Assembly (NCBI GenBank): GCA_010094025.1
Contig: ML991804.1
Coordinates: 124,001 to 188,000 of the forward strand
Source of the DNA: Viridothelium virens
Lineage: Eukaryota > Ascomycota > Dothideomycetes > Trypetheliales > Trypetheliaceae
DNA: 64,000 nucleotides
Direction of reading: 5' to 3'
The position numbers and the translations under genes are program-made. The notes under the pieces were generated by a model. It was not told the DNA's origin. It was given only the letters and a program-made list of their open reading frames with translations, and ran no database searches. Each line of letters begins with the position of its first letter. The stretch's first letter is position 1. This document shows positions 58,701 to 64,000 of this stretch, in pieces.

Positions 58701-60242
58701 CGTCTTGGCAATGTCATTCCCATATTAGTAACAATGTCAATGATCAATAATCCTCGGGACTCAATTTGTGGAGAACATTCCCGTACTAGACAGAAGAGGG
58801 AGCGGCGCCGGGTACGGAGTACTCCACGTGTCTCCACAGTCATGACCGACAGACACGGAGACTTTGGTGGCTCCAGAGCAACCCTCATAGCTCGTCTAAT
58901 CCAAATAACTACCAGGTTGTGCTCCTAAAGCTTGAGTACTAGCGAGGTCAAGGAATACTTTTGCAAGGTAGAGAGTCCTTCCGATGTACCTGTCAGTCGA
59001 TGGCCGTGTTTACAGGATTCAGGGACAGATCCACCAACTTTTCGGCCGAGGTAAGAGAGCTGCAATAAGACCATCAATAATCGTCATCCAGTCGTAGGCA
59101 GCAACAAAAATCTTCTGTGCGGAGTATGGTTGCGCATAAGTACCCGGTGGCTACGAATGGAAAAGCCGCGGAATGCGGACGAACATCGGACCCGAGAAGA
59201 AGAAGCAAGAAAGCGAACTGCGAAATTGCAACGACTTGCAGCGCGCAAAACCCGCTTAAGTCAGAAAGCAATGCACCTGACAAAATGCAGGCTATTCTAA
59301 GCTGCAGAAGCCCACATTCTCCATCCTAACGGCCCTGTCGCATGTTTTTGATTCGGAGACGGAAAGAGACCCAAACTTCAGAGCAAGAGTGGGTAAGCAG
59401 GTGAAGTACCTATTGAGTCACTGACTGGTGGAATGACGTTATGTGACTGCCTACCTGGTTACTCGGTATTGAGCAGACAAATCACTGCAGCTACCAGAGA
59501 AGAATATCCTACCGATCGCAAGATACGCCTGACAAACTCTGCCCTCTTCGAAACCCTAAGGTATTATTGATCGACAACGGAAAATGCGGCCGCAAGAAAT
59601 TTCCTTAACGCGCCGCAGTGGCTCTAAGACTCTTAGGGAGTGTACCTACTGTGCGCGCGCTTCGGGCTCGGAGATGCGCTCAAGCCGACAGGATATTATG
59701 CTAAACAGTGACTTGCACAATGCCCTCCTCTCACTTGGTCGATTATGAGGCATTTATTACGATAATCCTGGATATTCGGCGTTTAAGATCATCGAGATTT
59801 GCTAGCTGAGTTTTCTTCGCAGGGGACGTTTCTGTTGGTTCATGGACATGTCAAGGGTGTTAAAAGGAATGAGGGGCGTGCAGGCCCTGTCACCGAATTT
59901 TTCTTGTGGGACATACGAGTATGGTATTTGTGGGGGTTGGTTACCAGTGGTGTGGACGACCTTGGCCATGAATCGTGAGATGAAGTCAGGAGATGAGTCG
60001 AGCTTTCTTTCCATTCGAAAAACGGCACGATTCCCACATTTTGGATGAGTAGATGGCTTCTAGGATTTTCCTCATGCATGATGAAATATCTGATGTGCCA
60101 TGGTATTTGAACAAGGCCGGACTAGTCAGATGTATCTATACATGAGCTTTTCAAAAGCAGTCTATGCCTGATCCGGGTTTGCCGCTGTACAGTATGAAAA
60201 GGTCACGCGGGCAGTCAATAATGCAAGCCCTCGAGTCGCTCT
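55796..60242. other. 4.4 kb gene-poor region
   Basis: This is the largest gap in the window. It is base-neutral, with many stops in all frames. One 81-codon plus-strand frame at 57343-57588 (MDTVPERRSTYYDGLATPIF..., Ser/Arg-rich) has an ATG and a coherent composition but no family match. A TACGGAGTACTCC palindrome lies at 58813-58825. I recognise no transposon ends, terminal repeats or gene remnants. Confidence 0.4.
58813..58825. repeat. TACGGAGTACTCC palindromic element
   Basis: It contains the perfect palindrome GGAGTACTCC (58816-58825) and shares the TACGGAGTA core with the element at 53865. Confidence 0.75.
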
Positions 60243-61345
60243 TCAATCCAACCAACCCCTGTACAAAATTCTGGCCCCCCACACGTCACCTCTCTTGACT
60301 CTGACCATGGACTTCCATTCTTCGGTGTTCAAGCTGTTGACGTATCTCTGCGGTTCCACGCAAAAGCCAGCCCTTGGCCCTCTTGCCGAAACGCCATTGA
60401 CCTCTGGCACATCGATGAAGCTGCCCGTATAGAATTGGAAAGCCGGTTCTGTCGAGTGGACTTCAAAGTGGACCTTGGAGACCGCATGCTTGGCAGTCAC
60501 AAGCAGTTTGAGGGGCTCGCTTCGAGTGTCCAGTGGAATCGATGAAGGGGCCTTTGATGGGTCGACAATAAAACAATGATCCACTGATGGCTCCTGCGGA
60601 CCGAGCGTGAAGGATTTATTTGCGGTTATCCCCGGAAAAGGCTCAATTGAACCTTCTGGTATGGCACCCTCGTCGACAGGGAGGTGTTGATTCGTCGAAA
60701 GCGTGATTTCAGTCCCTTCAATCGTCGGTCCTCCGGAAAGGTTGAAGTAACTGAGGATCAATTTAGCAAAAGCTTTCATTCTACTCACCCCAGCGCGGGA
60801 GACAGTCGTAGCTCGCGATAGATTTACCTGTGATTTGTGACACCAACAGCAGTCTCTTCAATACCGCTCTCTTTCGCGGGATCTCCGCACATCTTTACCT
60901 CGTACTCAGTTTCCAGGACCGAGACTTCCTTTCCCGCTGCATTTTTCTCAACCCCACCAGTATACCAGATTTTGGCCTCCACCGCACCGGGAAAGCCTTC
61001 CTCGCCATCATCGCTCACCCGTTTGAAGAGCAAAGCCTCCTTGCCATTTCGCGTCTCCTTGACTGGTCCTTCCCAGACTCGCTTACCCCAGCCCTTTGGT
61101 CCTCCGTGCAAAGTATTCGGGCCATTGTTGGCGGTCAAAGGATAGCTTCGCCCATTGAGATTGTTGATTTTTGCGCCGGAGATACGGTTCGAGACACGAC
61201 CAATTGTTTCCCCGAAATAGGGCGAATTGTGGGACTGATAATCTGCGACGCTGGGAAAGCCTTGAACGATGTTGAGGCCGCCCACAGCGAAGCGCTGAAT
61301 GATTGCGCCAAGCGGCAGGATAGTAAAGTTAGGAGCAGAAGCCAT
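60243..61345 (-). CDS. Aldose 1-epimerase (galactose mutarotase-like)
   Basis: This is a 341-residue GalM-family epimerase that interconverts alpha and beta anomers of hexoses. The N-terminus MASAPNFTILPLGAIIQRF leads to family blocks VQGFPSVADYQSHNSPYFGE, IGRVSNRISGAKI and NNGPNTLHGGPKGW (His of the NTLHGG motif). After the join come SYFNLSGG, the substrate-binding Asp in SVDHCFIVD and the catalytic Glu in GFCVEPQRYVNS. All key positions are intact. Exons are 61345-60828 and 60750-60243. The 77-nt intron (GTAAAT...CTCAG) splits a Ser codon in NHSYFNLSGG. There is no signal peptide, so it is cytosolic. Confidence 0.93.
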
Positions 61346-62580
61346 TGTAGCTAGTTCGAGAGGTCAGGATGGAAACCTAGGCTCAGCTTCCTGGATGATA
61401 AGAATCTCGCTCTTATATCGTCGTCAGTAGGAGAGAAGGTGCAGGTACATTCACCGTAGCACGCCTGTCGAGGACAGGCTAGATTCTGCTGGTAGTGATG
61501 AAGCAAACATGATGAATGAGGGGAACAATTTTCTTTAGGCTAATGCCTGGTGGGGCTCGCCGTGTTCGCCTCATCACTCTGTTAAGAACAGGTTCAGGAC
61601 TGCGTCAACGTATAGCAAACGACCAGATGCTCAAGAAAAGCACCAGGAAATTAGCGCGAGTTCACTCTTGAGGTGTTTGAGGTGTGGGTGGGGGAAAGAG
61701 GAGAGGAGGTCTCAGTGGCGTTGAAGGATGGACGTCCCCTTACCCCTGCAACATTGGTCAATGCCGTAGACTACTACAGTATACTGCGGAGTACTATAAT
61801 AAATTCTCTAATGTCGGTCATGAAAAATAAGAAATTAGCGAACCGATTCTCGAAGAGCGGGGACAGTATCCATGGTCCAGTCTCAAATTATCCGGTTGAT
61901 TTTTCATGAGCTACACATTGGTCGACATCATGATTATTTACCTTGGGATAAGCATAAGGACTCTGGATTCGGAACCAATAAAATCTTGAAATTGCTTCAC
62001 ACTGTGACTCTTTGAGCGTGGGATTGGGTCTCCTGCTTGAAAAGGACCGAAAAGAGGCGCAAAGCAGGGGTAATGAAGCACGTTCCTGAATTGGACAGTC
62101 TAATAAAACTCCTTTGTCCAGAATACGCTAGCCAAACCATATGCACGAGCAGGTCCTAATGCTTCCAGACGCCCATCAAACTCTCCAAGATCTGTATCTC
62201 AACCCCTTTACGCCAAAATTCGCTCACTAGCAGCACGCCATCATGGGCTCAGATCGTCCCATAGCTCTCTGAAAGCCTGTCCAAAGACGAATCGGTCTTC
62301 AATTCGCCAGCTTCGATTGCCGAAGCTTTTCTTCTTCTCCTTTTCCTTCTCCACTTATATCAAGCCATACCTCACGGCCTGATGATTCTTTTGCCACTTT
62401 CGTGAAATGTGCGTCAGTTGACACGACGATATCTTCGCGTGAGGCAGTCATCTTTCCTCTTTCCAGGATTCTCTTCTGACAGGAGTTTAATAGGTCCCAC
62501 CCACGCATGTGTTGGCTCGTTCCGTCCGATAGGGGCTGTGAGGGTCCTCATCATGACATCGGTAGCGAGATAGGGAGTCC
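61346..62580. other. 1.2 kb intergenic
   Basis: This region lies between the Zn2Cys6 gene's stop and the epimerase start codon, both on the minus strand. No gene is supportable. It contains a degenerate TGCGGAGTACTATA element near 61786. Confidence 0.45.
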
Positions 62581-63666
62581 TTACGATACCGGTTGCGACA
62601 GATAATTGTTGAGTTCCAGTTCAGCTGGATCATCAATAAACTCATTCATGATTATCGATCCTGCCCCGCCGTATCCGATTGCCCCTGGAGTGGAAGACGT
62701 CATAGAGGGATCGAAGTTCATACCGGTGAAATCATAGGGGGAGAATTGATCGATTTCCATGTTGTTGATGTTATCTTCGAAGGCCGTGTTCGGGTTCATC
62801 GAGGACGCAGCCCAGGGATCTCGTAATGTAGATGGATGAAGTACTGCTGGCTGAACGCTTGATATTTGCCGCGTTGAGCTATTCTTGAAGGACGTATTGA
62901 GCTGTGGCACGCATGGGACAGGGCTCTGGCTCGATGGCGGTGTCATTGGTGCCGAGCGGCGAACGAATGGATGATTAAACGTCGGTTGATGAGCTGGTGC
63001 ACTTATTGGTGTGGCCGAATGCGATGTGCCATTCGATAATGGAGACAATTGGCGATGGTCGTGGTCATGCTCGGAATCTGAGGAGAAGGAGCCTCGTCGT
63101 TTGATGTATGGTGCACCACCGTCAAGCAGACGGCGTTGCATCTGTCCGCAATCCTCTTCAAATCCTTCATACTGATGACCTCTATCCTCTTTGGGATGAA
63201 GCAGGTCCAAACGAGCCAAGATATCGTGGGTAAGAGGGTGTCCGCCCTGTCCATCCGACAGCGGGGATCCAGGCCATTTTTCACCGTTCTGGAGACGCCG
63301 ATACATTTCTTGTAGGCCAGCTACAAGCTGGTTTTGTTGTTGTTCTAGCATTTCCACATATCTGGAACCACGCATTAGCCTAAGTTCTTGGCAGCTCTAG
63401 ATACGAATGAGCTCACCCTTTTGGGTACACTTTGTCGTGGCTCTTCTTTCGTTCGCCGAATACGCAAATAGCGTTGTCTGCTTTACACCGACTGCAAGGG
63501 CTCGCACCATCACACTAATAACTATCAGTCTTTGTATTGTGCAGTATGACGTCTGGTTGGGTACCTTGGACTTTTTTAATCTACAACGATCGCATGCTTT
63601 GCATACGCGTTTGCGGATATTTGCATCAGTTGACTCAAGCGAGCCGGAGCGAGGAGAAGCAGCCAT
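62581..63666 (-). CDS. Zn2Cys6 transcription factor, short form
   Basis: This is a 326-residue nuclear regulator. Exons on the minus strand are 63666-63565, 63514-63417 and 63361-62581; phases fit. The binuclear zinc cluster is complete after splicing: ACDRCRLKKSK joined to CDGASPCSRCKADNAICVF, a C-x2-C-x6-C-x5-C-x2-C-x6-C pattern. The first 50-nt intron lies exactly between the Lys-rich loop and the third Cys. A linker and coiled coil follow (YVEMLEQQQNQLVAGLQEMY), probably for dimer formation. The C-terminal 200 residues are Ser/Pro/His-rich, ending in an acidic, hydrophobic segment (FIDDPAELELNNYL) that resembles an activation domain. It lacks the fungal-specific middle homology domain of larger members. 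The target genes are unknown. Confidence 0.9.
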
Positions 63667-64000
63667 CTTGATGTTCCGCCTAGGCTTATGCAGCCTTATC
63701 AGATCTTGATGATCAGGAATTTGATGGCGTTAGGTGTTGCTTATTAAATGTTGAGGCGTAGAATGGTAACGAATCCTCGATCTCTTGAGTAAAACAACAA
63801 CCTCTTAGTTGGGTGGTTCGATGTAGAGTTTATTGATGTTTTGTTACGCAAGTAGAAGGAAAGACCAGTGTAACAGAAGCTAGCTATGTGTTGACGTGAA
63901 CAAGAGGGAAGTAGATCATGTACTCAATGTACCACCCGAGGTTTAAGATAGAGAGACATGAAATGAACACGGAACAAATGGAAAGATGGTAAAGAAGTCC
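63667..64000. other. Window end, promoter side of the Zn2Cys6 gene
   Basis: 334 bases lie upstream of the Zn2Cys6 regulator. No coding sequence is seen before the window ends. Confidence 0.5.

Overview
The window looks like nuclear DNA from a filamentous ascomycete (Pezizomycotina). Genes carry many short GT-AG introns (about 46-110 nt) with CTRAC/CTAAC-like branch sites close to the acceptor. The gene content is also typical of this group: an Argonaute, a FluG-type developmental protein, a Zn2Cys6 regulator, a NACHT/ankyrin NLR-like protein and a WSC-domain hydrolase. The class cannot be fixed from sequence alone. I see no rRNA, convincing tRNA, CRISPR, transposon, LTR element or virus-derived gene.

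Layout. 0-11 kb: 3' end of an Argonaute (+), a FluG-like amidohydrolase/glutamine-synthetase fusion (-), a short-chain dehydrogenase (+) tail to tail with a mitochondrial-type RF-1/GGQ protein (-), and a Nab3-like RRM protein (+). 11-24 kb: a large SEC7-PH ARF exchange factor (-), a 2.7 kb gap, a PP28/PDAP1-like phosphoprotein (-), a HAD dehalogenase (-), an HNH-like zinc protein (+) and an unrecognised gene (+). 24.5-31 kb: a GPI-anchor neighbourhood, with GPI1/PIG-Q (-), a small two-TM protein (-) and a divergent CWH43 (+). 32-41 kb: secreted carboxylesterase (+), nucleoside phosphorylase-NACHT-ankyrin NLR-like gene with one frame slip (+), and a secreted alpha/beta hydrolase with a WSC domain (-). 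43-56 kb: a mitochondrial LEA-like protein (+), a GABA/choline-type permease (+), a long coiled-coil protein (-), an FHA protein of the SNIP1/Pml1 type (+), a very small conserved-looking protein (-) and a protein tyrosine phosphatase (+). 55.8-60.2 kb is gene-poor. The right end has an aldose 1-epimerase (-) and a Zn2Cys6 regulator (-).

Functional links are modest. GPI1 and CWH43 act at the start and the lipid-remodelling end of the same GPI-anchor pathway and share one locus. Nab3-like, Pml1-like and PP28-like proteins are nuclear/RNA-related but dispersed. Three compact genes (26991-27311, 43482-43981, 53189-53513) have short exons and were found by reading splice sites. The most unusual non-gene signal is a recurring flip, inside coding exons of five unrelated genes, from C-ending to G-ending codons along the sense strand. 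Gene spans are start codon to stop codon; exons are given in each entry. UTR limits are not determined.
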